64,000 nucleotides of DNA from Jannaschia helgolandensis (lineage in GTDB: Bacteria > Pseudomonadota > Alphaproteobacteria > Rhodobacterales > Rhodobacteraceae). Shown here one piece after another: positions 54,207-63,619 of the stretch. The notes beneath the pieces were generated by a model. It was not told the DNA's origin and did no database searches. It saw only the letters and a program-made list of their open reading frames with translations. Each line of letters begins with the position of its first letter. Positions within the stretch are counted from its first letter, which is position 1. The position numbers were made by a program, and so were the translations under genes. The stretch spans positions 339,001-403,000 of the forward strand of contig NZ_FNZQ01000001.1 of assembly GCF_900109285.1 (NCBI RefSeq), given 5' to 3'.

Positions 54207-54775
54207 ATCCCACCGCACTCGACCTGCCGCAAGTCGATCCGCTGCCCGCCGAGACGCAGCGCTATTTCGACATCTGCACTGAAAAGCTGGGCTTCGTGCC
54301 CAATGTCCTGCGGGCCTATGCCTTCGATATCGACAAGCTCAACGCCTTCACGGCGATGTACAACGACCTGATGCTCGCGCCCTCGGGCCTGTCGAAACTG
54401 GAACGCGAGATGATCGCCGTTGCCGTCAGCGCCGAGAACCGCTGTTTCTACTGTCTTGTTGCCCACGGCGCGGCGGTGCGTGCATTGTCCGGCGACCCGA
54501 CACTGGGCGAGATGATCGCGATGAACTACCGCGTCGCGCCCATCGACGCCCGCGTCCGCGCGATTCTGGATTTCGCCGTCAAGATGACCAAAGCCTCCGC
54601 CACCATCGAAGAATCCGACCGCGCCATCCTGCGCGACCATGATCTGACCGACCGCGATATCTTCGATCTGGCGGGCGTGGCGGGCTTCTTCAACATGACC
54701 AACCGCGTCGCCTCGGCCATCGCAATGGTACCGAATCCCGAATATCATGGTCAGACGCGTGGTTCACGGACGTGA
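54203..54775 (+). CDS. AhpD-like/carboxymuconolactone decarboxylase family peroxidase-related protein
   Basis: 190 residues. The AhpD-type motif LEREMIAVAVSAENRCFYCL followed by VAH (about residues 66-88) contains the CxxC pair and the His three residues later. All-helical fold; the conserved region GVAGFFNMTNRVA lies near the C-terminus. Probably a thiol-based peroxide-reducing or alkylhydroperoxidase activity. ATG 54203 overlaps the GNAT stop. Confidence 0.88.
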   Translation: MNPTALDLPQVDPLPAETQRYFDICTEKLGFVPNVLRAYAFDIDKLNAFTAMYNDLMLAPSGLSKLEREMIAVAVSAENRCFYCLVAHGAAVRALSGDPTLGEMIAMNYRVAPIDARVRAILDFAVKMTKASATIEESDRAILRDHDLTDRDIFDLAGVAGFFNMTNRVASAIAMVPNPEYHGQTRGSRT

Positions 54776-55701
54776 TACTGCGACTCGGCCTGCTTCTGCT
54801 GATCTTTCCGCTCGGGGTTCAGGCCGCTGACCTCACCATGCCATTCCCGGCCACCATCACTTTCACCGAAACCCGCGCCCTGGGCAGTCACCGCATCGCG
54901 ATCGGTCCGTTTGATGAAACCCTGCCGTCCGTCACGGTCGAGGGCACGATCACCCGGCAAATCTGGCAGCTGACCGGCGCCGAGACGACGCTGCAAATCC
55001 TTGCTCCCCTGCGCGAACAACTGAGGGACGACGGCTGGACCCAGGTCTTTGCATGTTCCACTCGGGTTTGCGGCGGCTTCGACTTCCGGTTCGAAATCGA
55101 CGTGACTCCGGCCCCGCAGATGTTTGTCGATCTGGCCGACTTCAGCTATCTGGCGGTTCAGAAGTCCGATGCATGGACCACTCTGCTGGTCAGCCGCTCG
55201 GGCGATCTCGGCTATGTTCAGGCGACGACTGTCGACCCGGATGGCACGGTCGAACCTGCGAAAAGCACATCAAACGCCGCATCTCCGCCCAGCACCCCGC
55301 CGATTGCCCCGCCGACCACGACGTCCGATGTCGCTCAGGCTCTGGTGGCCGAAGGTCACGCGGTCTTGTCGGATCTGGCGTTTGCCACCGGGTCATCCGA
55401 TCTGACCCAGGACAGCTATTCCTCGCTCGAGTCGCTGGCGGCGTTTCTCAGGGATAACCCGTCAACCACCATCGCGCTGGTCGGCCATACCGACGCCGTC
55501 GGCAGCGCTGCCGGCAACATTGCCATTTCCCGCAGGCGGGCCGAAAGCGCGCGTACCTTGTTGACCGGGCGCTATGGCATCGCACCCGGCCGGATCGAAA
55601 CGCAGGGCGTCGGCTTTTACGCCCCGATCGCACGCAATGACACCGAAGCGGGACGGCGTACCAACCGACGGGTCGAAGTCGTCATCACCTCAACCGATTA
55701 A
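54772..55701 (+). CDS. OmpA family outer-membrane/peptidoglycan-associated protein
   Basis: 309 residues. A signal peptide (LRLGLLLLIFPLGVQA) is followed by a novel N-terminal domain with a Cys pair (FACSTRVCGGF, about residues 87-97), a proline/threonine linker (SPPSTPPIAPPTTTS), and a C-terminal OmpA domain (about 195-309) with TIALVGHTDAVGSAAGN and RRAESARTLL. The OmpA domain binds peptidoglycan. The GTG start overlaps the previous stop (GTGA). It converges on the LysR gene. Confidence 0.86.
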   Translation: MILRLGLLLLIFPLGVQAADLTMPFPATITFTETRALGSHRIAIGPFDETLPSVTVEGTITRQIWQLTGAETTLQILAPLREQLRDDGWTQVFACSTRVCGGFDFRFEIDVTPAPQMFVDLADFSYLAVQKSDAWTTLLVSRSGDLGYVQATTVDPDGTVEPAKSTSNAASPPSTPPIAPPTTTSDVAQALVAEGHAVLSDLAFATGSSDLTQDSYSSLESLAAFLRDNPSTTIALVGHTDAVGSAAGNIAISRRRAESARTLLTGRYGIAPGRIETQGVGFYAPIARNDTEAGRRTNRRVEVVITSTD

Positions 55702-55713
55702 GCCCTCAAACGC

Positions 55714-55743
55714 AAAACGGACCGCCTGAAACAGACGATCCGT
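55714..55743 (-). terminator. Rho-independent terminator of the LysR gene
   Basis: On the minus strand ACGGATCGTCTG, loop TTT, CAGGCGGTCCGT: a 12-bp stem counting two G-U pairs, followed by TTTT then GCG. The hairpin is 55717-55743 and the T-run is at 55714-55717. It stops the LysR transcript and separates it from the OmpA gene. On the plus strand the T-run is absent. Confidence 0.75.
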
Positions 55744-55769
55744 TGCATGTGCTGGCGGTGCAGAGGGGG

Positions 55770-56675
55770 TTACCAGTCGCCCGGCCCGCTGTCGCGGAAG
55801 CTGTCGACAAGGAAATCAATGAAGGCGCGAACCTTCGGCTGGGTATAACGGCCCGGCGGATAAACGGCATAGATGCCCTGAGTCTCGGGCGACATCCCCT
55901 CGATCGCGGGAACAAGTTTGCCCTCTTTCATTGCCTCGGCATAGAGAAAATCTGGCAAAAACGCGATGCCCAGCCCGTTCACAGCGGCGTTGAGCAGCGA
56001 CTGCCCGTCGTTCACCGTCAGCCATCCGGCGGACCGGACCTGCCGCTTTTCACCCGACGGCGCGGTCAGCTTCCAGACCGAACCGTTTGCCTGGTTCGAA
56101 TAATGCAGCAGCTTGTGTTCGTTCAGGTCGTCGATCCGCTGCGGGCGGCCATATTCCTCAAGATATTCCGGCGAGGCGATCATCTGACGATGCGTCTCGG
56201 CCAGCTTGCGGGCGCGCAGGCTGCTGTCTTCCAGGTCGCCGATGCGCACTGCCAGATCGAAACCTTCCGAGATCAGCTCGACGTAGCGATTGTCGAGGAC
56301 CATGTTCACCGTGATATCGGGATATTCATGCAGGAACCCGCCCAATATCGGCGAGAGATGATTCACCCCGAAATCCGTCGCGACAGATACCCGCAGCATT
56401 CCCGACGGTGCCGATTGCATGGATGTGACCAGGGCGTCGGCTTCGCCTGCGTCATTCAGAACGCGGCGGGCGCGGTCGTAATAGGCAAGGCCGATTTCGG
56501 TCGGCGACACGCGGCGCGTCGTGCGGTTCAGCAGGCGCGCACCAAGGCGCGTTTCCAGCGAAGAGACGTGCTTGGACACCGCCGATTTCGAGATGCCAAG
56601 CTTCTTGGCGGCATCGGTAAACCCGCCCTGGTCGACGACAGTGGCGAAGGCTTCCATTTCAGACAGTCGATCCAT
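55770..56675 (-). CDS. LysR family transcriptional regulator
   Basis: 301 residues. The N-terminal HTH (about residues 1-60) begins MDRLSEMEAFATVVDQGGFT and contains KKLGISKSAVSKHVSSLETR; a linker and effector domain follow (about 90-300). The pattern resembles LysR proteins of the CrgA/AaeR group. Target genes are unknown; the next gene on either side is not divergent in the usual way, so self-regulation through the inverted repeat at 56687-56712 is possible. Confidence 0.9.
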   Translation of the reverse strand: MDRLSEMEAFATVVDQGGFTDAAKKLGISKSAVSKHVSSLETRLGARLLNRTTRRVSPTEIGLAYYDRARRVLNDAGEADALVTSMQSAPSGMLRVSVATDFGVNHLSPILGGFLHEYPDITVNMVLDNRYVELISEGFDLAVRIGDLEDSSLRARKLAETHRQMIASPEYLEEYGRPQRIDDLNEHKLLHYSNQANGSVWKLTAPSGEKRQVRSAGWLTVNDGQSLLNAAVNGLGIAFLPDFLYAEAMKEGKLVPAIEGMSPETQGIYAVYPPGRYTQPKVRAFIDFLVDSFRDSGPGDW

Positions 56676-56686
56676 GCGGCAGCATC

Positions 56687-56712
56687 CTGGGAGTAATTGA
56701 ACTTGCTCCTAG
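56687..56712. promoter_or_regulatory. Candidate operator upstream of the LysR gene
   Basis: CTGGGAG (56687-56693) and CTCCTAG (56706-56712) form an imperfect 7-bp inverted repeat with a 12-base A/T-rich spacer, starting 12 bases upstream of the LysR ATG. Size and position fit an autoregulatory site. Pattern evidence only. Confidence 0.35.
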
Positions 56713-56841
56713 AACTGTCATCCGATTGCGGCAGGACAGTGCCACACGTGGGTCAATGCCGGGATCAATTCGGGATTAAAGCGGGGCAGGAAACGCCAAA
56801 GCCGCCACATTAACCTATTGTAAACCAAGTATTAACTGAAA

Positions 56842-57201
56842 TCAGCTTTCGTTAATGTGGCGACGGAACGCCGCCTTCAGCACCCGCAGCTCGTCGCGCA
56901 GGGCGCCCATCTCGGCGCGAATATCCTCGGGCGCACCCAGACCTGTGACGATAGTGATACTGTCCAGCGCCGTTCCGTCGGGCGCGCGGACCACGACCGT
57001 ATGAACCCCGTCGGTCAGCAACGCGGTCCCCAGCTCTCCCTCGACGTGATAGCCGCCCTCGGCGGCAGCCGGTGTCAGATGGCCGAGGCTTTCTCCCTCC
57101 ATCGTCATTTCCAGGGCAGGCGGCTCGCCAGCACCGACAAGCAATCCGCGATAGATCCCCCCGGTGATCGAGGTGCGGTTCAGGATCCAGGTGTCGGACA
57201 T
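56842..57201 (-). CDS. Hypothetical protein (119 residues), Rhodobacterales-type
   Basis: A small soluble protein without signal peptide. It begins MSDTWILNRTSITGGIYRGL and is beta-rich to about residue 90, with a C-terminal helix of coiled-coil type (ALRDELRVLKAAFRRH). The region HTVVVRAPDGTALDSITIVTG is compatible with a compact beta-sandwich. No named family recognised. It is transcribed with the DUF6478-like gene and ilvD in the same direction. Confidence 0.65.
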   Translation of the reverse strand: MSDTWILNRTSITGGIYRGLLVGAGEPPALEMTMEGESLGHLTPAAAEGGYHVEGELGTALLTDGVHTVVVRAPDGTALDSITIVTGLGAPEDIRAEMGALRDELRVLKAAFRRHINES

Positions 57202-57246
57202 GGGTCGCGGGCCTTTCTGTCTTGATATCGGCGTGCCGGGAATGGG

Positions 57247-58029
57247 TCAGATATCGGCGCGCGGACGACGGGTCAGGGTCAGGTCGCGAATTCGCACGCG
57301 GCTCATCTCGGGCCTTTCGAAAATCAGATCGATCCACGCATTTTCCAGTTTGGCCGGATTGATCTCGTGGAAGCCAAGGTCGAATTCGGCGATCACCGGG
57401 CTTCCCGCACGATCGCCTGGCCGCAACTCGCTGACCAGTTGTTCGGTGTTCGGTCCCTGCCGGATGTTGAGGCGCACGAACATCTCGATCGGACGCTCAC
57501 TGTCGAACAGGGTCGAAACACCAAGAATGTGAGACCGGCGCAGACTGCGCGCGGCCTCGACCGGCAGGTCCATCGCCAGAGACAGGAACGACCCGCGAAA
57601 CCCCAGCGCATCCACCGACAGAACGAAGGGTGCCCTGGCGTCGCTATCCGGGGTCCGGGTCTGATGCACGGTAATCTCGGCCAGCGGGCAGTCGTGGAAC
57701 AGCATCACGCCGTCAGCCAGCCGCGTTCCGCCGACCGCACCCGCGACCGAAGCCGGGTGCATTGCGTGCGCCCAGGGCGAGGGCCGCCAGGCCCAGTCAC
57801 ATTGCGGCGGGCGGTCGATCTGACCGATGATCGCCTGCGCCCCCGCCAGACGCCGATCCGCGACCTGCGCCAGCAGGCGGGCGTGATGCGCGATCTCGCG
57901 GGCCTGTGTTGCCAGGCGGGCCAAGGTCACGGCATCCGCCGCCTCACCGTCTTCGGCAGCCTGATGCCAACGGCGCATGGCGCGCCGCGACCGCAGGCTC
58001 TCCAGAAGATTGGGAAGGGGAAACACCAC
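57247..58029 (-). CDS. DUF6478-like protein of the Rhodobacteraceae
   Basis: About 260 residues. N-terminal basic helix (LESLRSRRAMRRWHQAA), a helical segment with ARLLAQVADRRLAGAQ, then a conserved region CDWAWRPSPWAHAMHP and a C-terminal beta-rich half. This resembles the DUF6478 proteins of Rhodobacteraceae; the assignment is from memory of the pattern. No signal peptide. GTG 58029 is used with GAGGGG 9 bases upstream; the longer frame to 58152 runs into ilvD sequence. It starts 14 bases after the ilvD stop region, so it is likely in the ilvD operon. Confidence 0.6.
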   Translation of the reverse strand: MVFPLPNLLESLRSRRAMRRWHQAAEDGEAADAVTLARLATQAREIAHHARLLAQVADRRLAGAQAIIGQIDRPPQCDWAWRPSPWAHAMHPASVAGAVGGTRLADGVMLFHDCPLAEITVHQTRTPDSDARAPFVLSVDALGFRGSFLSLAMDLPVEAARSLRRSHILGVSTLFDSERPIEMFVRLNIRQGPNTEQLVSELRPGDRAGSPVIAEFDLGFHEINPAKLENAWIDLIFERPEMSRVRIRDLTLTRRPRADI

Positions 58030-58042
58030 GCCGCCCGACCCC

Positions 58043-59806
58043 TCAGAGGTCCATGTAGACGTGGGCTTCTTCGCTGCCGCCGGGATGCGTGCAGGCCCCG
58101 GACTGCGCCGACCCGACCAGTTGCGCATATTTCCAGAGCGCGCCCGATGCATAGATCGTCTTGCGCGGCCCGGCCCAGTCGGCCCGCCGTGTCTCCATCT
58201 CGTCGTCGCTCACATTGACCGAAATCGTGCCTTCGATCGCGTTCAGGGTAATGACGTCGCCATCGCGAACAAACGCGATCGGCCCGCCATGCGCGGCCTC
58301 AGGCCCGACATGACCGACGCAGAACCCCCGCGTCGCACCCGAAAAACGCCCGTCGGTGATCAGTGCGACCTTTTTGCCCATGCCCTGCCCGGACAGCGCC
58401 GCCGTCGTCGCCAGCATCTCGCGCATGCCCGGCCCGCCTGCGGGGCCTTCGTTGCGGATGACGAACACGTCACCTTCTTCGTACTCCCGCGCCTTGACCG
58501 CGGCGAACGCGTCTTCCTCGCATTCGAACACCCGCGCCGGGCCGGTGAACAACTGATGCTGCGCTTCCATGCCCGCGACTTTCACGATGGCGCCTTCGGG
58601 GGCCAGGTTGCCCATCAGACCGATCACGCCGCCGGTCTTGGTGATCGGCGTTTCGACCGGATAGATGACGCGCCCATCGGCCTCCAACGACACTTCGTCG
58701 ATCTCCTCGCCGATGCTGCGGCCGGTGACGGTGATGCAATCCTCGTGGATCAGACCGGCCTTGCGCAGCTCCTTCATGACGACAGGCACGCCGCCCGCTT
58801 CGTAAAGATCCTTGGCGACATAAGCGCCGCCCGGTTTCAGATCGACGAAATACGGCGTGTCGCGGAAGATGTCGCAGACGTCCTGCAGGTTGAAGTCGAT
58901 CCCCGCCTCGTGCGCGATGGCGGGCAGGTGCAGACCGGCATTGGTCGACCCCCCGGTGCAGGCCACGACCCGCGCCGCGTTTTCCAGCGACTTACGGGTC
59001 ACGATGTCCCGCGCCCGGATATTCTTTTCGATCAGATTCATGACGGCCACGCCCGAGGCGATGCAGTATTGGTCGCGGCTCTCGTACGGGGCGGGCGCGC
59101 CCGACGAATTGGGCAGCGCCAGACCGATGGCCTCGGACACGCAGGCCATGGTGTTGGCCGTGAACTGTCCACCACAGGCACCCGCCGAAGGGCAGGCGAC
59201 CCGCTCCAGAATTTCCAGCGCCGCATCGCTCAGATCACCGGCCTGATGCCGACCCACAGCCTCGAACATGTCTTGCACGGTCAGATCCCGACCCGCATAT
59301 TCGGCAGGAACGTCCGACCCGGCGGGCACCCGACCCGGCAGGATCGACCCGCCATAGATAAAGACCGACGGCGTGTTCAGCCGCACCATCGCCATCATCA
59401 TCCCCGGCAGCGATTTGTCGCAGCCCGCCAGACCGACGATGGCATCGTAGCAATGCCCCCGCATCGTCAGCTCGACCGTGTCGGCAATCGCCTCCCGGGA
59501 TGCCAGCGACGACCGCATCCCCTCGTGTCCCATGGCGATGCCGTCGGTGACGGTGATCGTGGTGAATTCGCGCGGCGTGCCATGCGCTTCCTTGACGCCC
59601 AGCTTCACCGATTGTGCCTGACGGTTCAGCGCAATGTTGCAGGGCGCCGCCTCGTTCCAGCAGGTCGCGACCCCGACGAAGGGCTGATGAATATCCTCGT
59701 CGCCCATCCCCATGGCATAGAAATACGACCGGTGCGGCGCGCGCGACGGGCCCTCCGTGACGTGGCGGCTGGGCAGATTGGTCTTGTCGGTGGGGGTCTT
59801 CGTCAT
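58043..59806 (-). CDS. ilvD: Dihydroxy-acid dehydratase
   Basis: 587 residues. IlvD makes branched-chain 2-keto acids for valine, leucine and isoleucine. Fe-S ligands are visible: [10 protein letters not shown] (first Cys), [11 protein letters not shown] (second), and [15 protein letters not shown]. Also [12 protein letters not shown] and a KDDD-like C-terminal core. Start ATG 59806 has GGAG 9 bases upstream; an in-frame ATG at 59821 is possible. Two inverted repeats lie in the leader at 59845-59877. Divergent from the CPBP gene. Confidence 0.95.
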   Translation of the reverse strand: MTKTPTDKTNLPSRHVTEGPSRAPHRSYFYAMGMGDEDIHQPFVGVATCWNEAAPCNIALNRQAQSVKLGVKEAHGTPREFTTITVTDGIAMGHEGMRSSLASREAIADTVELTMRGHCYDAIVGLAGCDKSLPGMMMAMVRLNTPSVFIYGGSILPGRVPAGSDVPAEYAGRDLTVQDMFEAVGRHQAGDLSDAALEILERVACPSAGACGGQFTANTMACVSEAIGLALPNSSGAPAPYESRDQYCIASGVAVMNLIEKNIRARDIVTRKSLENAARVVACTGGSTNAGLHLPAIAHEAGIDFNLQDVCDIFRDTPYFVDLKPGGAYVAKDLYEAGGVPVVMKELRKAGLIHEDCITVTGRSIGEEIDEVSLEADGRVIYPVETPITKTGGVIGLMGNLAPEGAIVKVAGMEAQHQLFTGPARVFECEEDAFAAVKAREYEEGDVFVIRNEGPAGGPGMREMLATTAALSGQGMGKKVALITDGRFSGATRGFCVGHVGPEAAHGGPIAFVRDGDVITLNAIEGTISVNVSDDEMETRRADWAGPRKTIYASGALWKYAQLVGSAQSGACTHPGGSEEAHVYMDL

Positions 59807-59844
59807 CTTGGTCGTCTCCATGTCCCTTTGCGCATGGGATAGAC

Positions 59845-59877
59845 CCGGCATGCCGGTGGGACAAGCGGGCTTGTCCC
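59845..59877. repeat. Two adjacent inverted repeats in the ilvD leader region
   Basis: A perfect 12-bp palindrome CCGGCATGCCGG (59845-59856) is followed by GGGACAAGC (59858-59866), two bases, GCTTGTCCC (59869-59877). They lie 39-71 bases upstream of ilvD, in the divergent gap to the CPBP gene. No T-run follows, so an operator or RNA structure is more likely than an attenuator. Regulation of branched-chain synthesis is a guess. Confidence 0.45.
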
Positions 59878-60019
59878 GACGCGCCGCGCTGCCTGCAGCG
59901 AAACAAGACGGTCGCCAAGGGCACATGGCCAGTTGTCCAGACCTCCCTGCGCGTCTAGGCTTGGGAAAATAACCCGGCAAACGGGAGACCATAGGCAGAC
60001 ATTCCAGAGGGCATCAGGC

Positions 60020-61000
60020 ATGTGGACCCCCCGTTTCGAGCGTTTCGTGGCTCCGGCTCGTGCCAGACCGCAACTCTGGCGACTGATCCTCGGGGTCTTG
60101 CTGATCGGCGCGATCATGTTCCTCGCCTTTATCATCGTCTCCATCGGGTTGCGGGCCGTGTTCGGCCAGGCCGAGGCGAACGCCTATCTGTCATCGCTCT
60201 CGACCGGCGGGACGCCAACGCTGGTGGTGATGATGCTTGCGATGTTCATCTGGCCACTGCTGGGCGCGATCGTCGTCGTGCGCATGCTGCACCGGCGCTC
60301 CGTCACGACGGTGTTCGGCCCCGGCCTCCTGCGCGATTTCTTCATCGCCGCCGCAATTGCCACGCTGGTCTTCGTCGGCGCGACGCTGGTTCTGCCGATG
60401 CCGTTCGACCCGGTGCCGAACGTCCCGATGTCGCTGTTCCTCAGCTTCCTACCGCTCGCCGTGATCGCGATCGGCATCCAGACCTTCGCCGAGGAGGTGG
60501 TCTTCCGTGGCTACATGCAACAGCAACTCGCCGCGCGGTTCCGCAATCCGCTGATCTGGATGCTGATCCCCGCGGTGTTTTTCGGAAGTCTGCATTCCGA
60601 TCCGTTCGGTGGGGTCGACAAGCTCTGGCTGATGCTGCCGCCGACGCTGTTTGGCCTGATCGCCGCCGACCTGACCCGCGTGACCGGATCCATCGGGGCC
60701 GGCTGGGGGCTGCATTTCACGAACAACGCCTCGGCCATTCTGATCCTGTCGCTGGATGGCAACCTGTCGGGCCTTGCCCTCTATCGTACACCCTTCGGCG
60801 TCGAGGCGCTGTCGCTGTCCAACCCGCTGGTCTGGCAGGAGATGCTGATCACGGTCATCGTCTGGGCCAGCATCCGGCTCTGGCTGGCGCGGGGCGGGGC
60901 GATTTCGGGGGGCGGCACGTCGGGCGGCAATCGGGACGACAGTCAGGATGCCGGTCAGGATGCCGATCGCAGCCGCGAAAACTCGCCCGGTCCGGGATGA
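60020..61000 (+). CDS. CPBP family intramembrane metalloprotease
   Basis: 326 residues with about six to eight hydrophobic helices. The CPBP/CAAX-protease motif FAEEVVFRGYM (EExxxR, about residues 156-166) and FGSLHSDPFG (second motif with His) are present. Members process prenylated or peptide substrates in the membrane; specific substrate unknown. The C-terminal tail is low complexity and rich in Asp, Gly and Arg. ATG 60020 is preferred to the upstream extension. Stands alone on the plus strand. Confidence 0.87.
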   Translation: MWTPRFERFVAPARARPQLWRLILGVLLIGAIMFLAFIIVSIGLRAVFGQAEANAYLSSLSTGGTPTLVVMMLAMFIWPLLGAIVVVRMLHRRSVTTVFGPGLLRDFFIAAAIATLVFVGATLVLPMPFDPVPNVPMSLFLSFLPLAVIAIGIQTFAEEVVFRGYMQQQLAARFRNPLIWMLIPAVFFGSLHSDPFGGVDKLWLMLPPTLFGLIAADLTRVTGSIGAGWGLHFTNNASAILILSLDGNLSGLALYRTPFGVEALSLSNPLVWQEMLITVIVWASIRLWLARGGAISGGGTSGGNRDDSQDAGQDADRSRENSPGPG

Positions 61001-61345
61001 CGGACGCCTGAGTCGGCATATCGAAACGCGGGCTGGAGTGTGTCCGGGACGTTCCGCCCCGTCCTTGCGGAACACCCATGTGCCGCTCCGTCTCGCCAGC
61101 CTGATCTCGTTCAATTTCATTCATTCGGCGCACGGATGCAGTCGTCCGTGCTGCCGGATACCGACAAAGATGGCCTGCTCCGCTGCCCCCGCGCCGACTG
61201 AGGACAAAGGCCTGAAAACAAAGGCTGCAGCGCAGTCCGATGCGCAGTTCGACCGGCCTGACCTCCCACCCTCCGCCCCTCCGGCGCGAATTGCATTCCG
61301 CGCCTGCCGTCGCTATCTCCGGCGGGACCACGCGGGGAATACGCC
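61001..61345. other. Gap upstream of accD (345 bp) with no gene
   Basis: Open frames here have no recognisable motif or ribosome site. A perfect 7-bp inverted repeat GTTCCGC / GCGGAAC lies at 61051-61073 without a T-run. The accD promoter is probably in this stretch but no clear boxes were found. Confidence 0.5.
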
Positions 61346-62356
61346 ATGAACTGGATCTCGAACTACGTCCGTCCCAAGATCAACTCGCTGTTCTCACGGC
61401 GCGAGGTGCCCGAAAACCTGTGGACCAAGTGCGACCAATGCGGGACCATGCTGTTCCACCGCGAACTCAAGGACAACCTTAACGTCTGCACGAACTGCGA
61501 CCATCATATGTACATATCGCCGCGCGACCGCTTCGCGGCGATGTTCGACGGTGGCGTCTTTGTCGAAGTGTCGGTGCCCCATCCTATCGAAGACCCCCTC
61601 AAGTTTCGCGACCAGAAGCGGTATCCCGACCGCCTAAAGGCCGCGCAGAAAGCCGCGAACGAAGCCGAGGCGATGCTGGTCGCCGAAGGCGAAATCCACC
61701 GCACCCCGGTCGTCATGGCGGCACAGGACTTCGGCTTCATGGCCGGGTCGATGGGCATGTATGTCGGCAATGCAATCATCGCCGCCGCCGAACGCGCCGT
61801 TGCCCTGCAGCGTCCGCTGATCCTGTTTTCCGCCGCCGGGGGGGCGCGCATGCAGGAAGGCATCCTGTCGCTGATGCAGATGCCCCGCACCACCGTCGCC
61901 GTGGAAATGCTCAAGGAAGCGGGCCTGCCCTATATCGTCGTCCTGACCCATCCGACCACGGGCGGCGTCACCGCCAGCTATGCGATGCTGGGCGACGTTC
62001 ACATCGCCGAACCGAATGCCCTGATCTGTTTCGCCGGTCCCCGCGTCATAGAACAGACCATCCGCGAGACCCTGCCCGAAGGGTTCCAGCGCGCCGAATA
62101 CCTGCTGGATCACGGCATGCTGGATCGCGTGACCCCGCGCGGCAAGCTCAAGGGCGAACTTGCCACGATCCTGCGGATGCTGACCGGCCAGAGCCCTATC
62201 GTCCACGGCGACCTGCCTGCCCCCGACACCATCGCTCCGCCGGCCGAAATCGCCGAGCCCGCGGCACCCGCCCCGGCCACTGAGAAGGCCGCCGCCGAAA
62301 ACACCTCCGGCAAGCAGGCCCGGAAGGTCGAGGCCAAAAAGGCCGAGGCCCGGTGA
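61346..62356 (+). CDS. accD: Acetyl-CoA carboxylase carboxyltransferase subunit beta
   Basis: 336 residues. AccD transfers CO2 from biotin to acetyl-CoA in fatty acid synthesis. The N-terminal zinc ribbon has CDQC and CTNC (about 29-51), followed by the carboxyltransferase core with [18 protein letters not shown]. The C-terminal tail is Ala/Pro/Glu/Lys rich. The frame overlaps the GTG of folC by 4 bases, and accD-folC is a known pair. Confidence 0.95.
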   Translation: MNWISNYVRPKINSLFSRREVPENLWTKCDQCGTMLFHRELKDNLNVCTNCDHHMYISPRDRFAAMFDGGVFVEVSVPHPIEDPLKFRDQKRYPDRLKAAQKAANEAEAMLVAEGEIHRTPVVMAAQDFGFMAGSMGMYVGNAIIAAAERAVALQRPLILFSAAGGARMQEGILSLMQMPRTTVAVEMLKEAGLPYIVVLTHPTTGGVTASYAMLGDVHIAEPNALICFAGPRVIEQTIRETLPEGFQRAEYLLDHGMLDRVTPRGKLKGELATILRMLTGQSPIVHGDLPAPDTIAPPAEIAEPAAPAPATEKAAAENTSGKQARKVEAKKAEAR

Positions 62357-63618
62357 ACGACGGCTCCGATGTCGTCCTTGAACGGCTGATGACCCTGCAC
62401 CCCAAGGTCATCGACCTCGTTCTCGACCGGGTGCATCGCCTGCTCTCCGCCCTCGATCATCCCGAACGCCGCATTCCGCCCGTGATCCACATCGCGGGCA
62501 CGAACGGCAAGGGTTCGACCCAGGCGATGATTCGCGCCGGGCTGGAAGCTGCGGGGGATGTCGTCCATGCCTATACCTCGCCGCATCTGGCCCGCTTTCA
62601 CGAACGTATCCGCGTCGCGGGCGCATTGATCGAAGAAGACGATTTGGCTCGACTGCTTGCGGAATGTGAAGCTGCCAACGGCGGCGAACAGATTACCTTC
62701 TTCGAGATCACGACCTGCGCCGCTTTCCTTGCCTTCGCTCGCACTTCCGCCGACTGGACCCTGTTGGAGGTCGGCCTCGGCGGGCGTCTGGATGCGACGA
62801 ACGTGATCCATCCGGCGCTGACCGTCATCACCCCGATTTCAATGGATCACGAGGCCTTTCTGGGCGACACGATCGAGGCTATTGCAGGCGAAAAGGCGGG
62901 TATTCTGAAATCCGGCGTTCCCTGCATCGTCGGTCCGCAGGACGAACGGGCGCTGGAGGTCATCGAATACCGCGCCGCCCGTCTGAACGCCCCGCTGCAC
63001 GTTCAGGGTCAGCACTGGCACGTCATCGAAGAAGACGGCCACCTGATCTTTCAGGACGAGGACGGGCTTATGGACCTGCCCCTGCCCCGCCTGATCGGGC
63101 GTCATCAGGTCGACAACGCGGGCATGGCCATAGCCGCCCTGCGCGCCCTGAAACGCACCGCCGGTGCCGATGCCGCAATGACCGACGCGGACTGGCCCGC
63201 CCGGATGCAGCGCCTGCGCACCGGCCCGCTGGTCGACGCAGCGGGCGACGCCGATCTCTGGCTCGACGGCGGCCATAACCCCGCCGCGGGCCACGCGCTC
63301 GCCGAAGCCCTGACCCGCCTGCCGCCCCGCCCCCTGCACCTGATCTGCGGCATGCTGAACACCAAGGACGCGACCGGCTACATGACTCCGCTCGCCCCCC
63401 TTGCCAAACATCTTCATGCTGTTTCCATCCCCGGCGAGGCGAATACCCTGCCCGCCGCCGACACAGCCGCTGCCGCCAAACGCGCGGGGATACCTGCCAG
63501 CACTGCCCTTTCGGTCGCGAACGCCATCGCCACGATCAAGGCGACCACCCCTGACGCCCGCATCCTGATCTGCGGCTCACTCTACCTTGCGGGAAACGTC
63601 CTGCGCGAGAACGGCTGA
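62353..63618 (+). CDS. folC: Bifunctional folylpolyglutamate synthase / dihydrofolate synthase
   Basis: 421 residues. The ATP site [12 protein letters not shown] (about residues 46-57) and the HxxxFxEx(I)R-type region [13 protein letters not shown] are typical, plus [12 protein letters not shown] in the C-terminal domain. It adds glutamate to dihydropteroate or folates. GTG 62353 is the start, overlapping the accD stop (GTGA). The last complete gene in the window; the truncated RidA-like ORF follows after 1 base. Confidence 0.95.
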   Translation: MNDGSDVVLERLMTLHPKVIDLVLDRVHRLLSALDHPERRIPPVIHIAGTNGKGSTQAMIRAGLEAAGDVVHAYTSPHLARFHERIRVAGALIEEDDLARLLAECEAANGGEQITFFEITTCAAFLAFARTSADWTLLEVGLGGRLDATNVIHPALTVITPISMDHEAFLGDTIEAIAGEKAGILKSGVPCIVGPQDERALEVIEYRAARLNAPLHVQGQHWHVIEEDGHLIFQDEDGLMDLPLPRLIGRHQVDNAGMAIAALRALKRTAGADAAMTDADWPARMQRLRTGPLVDAAGDADLWLDGGHNPAAGHALAEALTRLPPRPLHLICGMLNTKDATGYMTPLAPLAKHLHAVSIPGEANTLPAADTAAAAKRAGIPASTALSVANAIATIKATTPDARILICGSLYLAGNVLRENG

Positions 63619-63619
63619 C

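Noticed and set aside
61051-61073. Terminator upstream of accD
   Set aside because: The 7-bp hairpin has no T-run on either strand.
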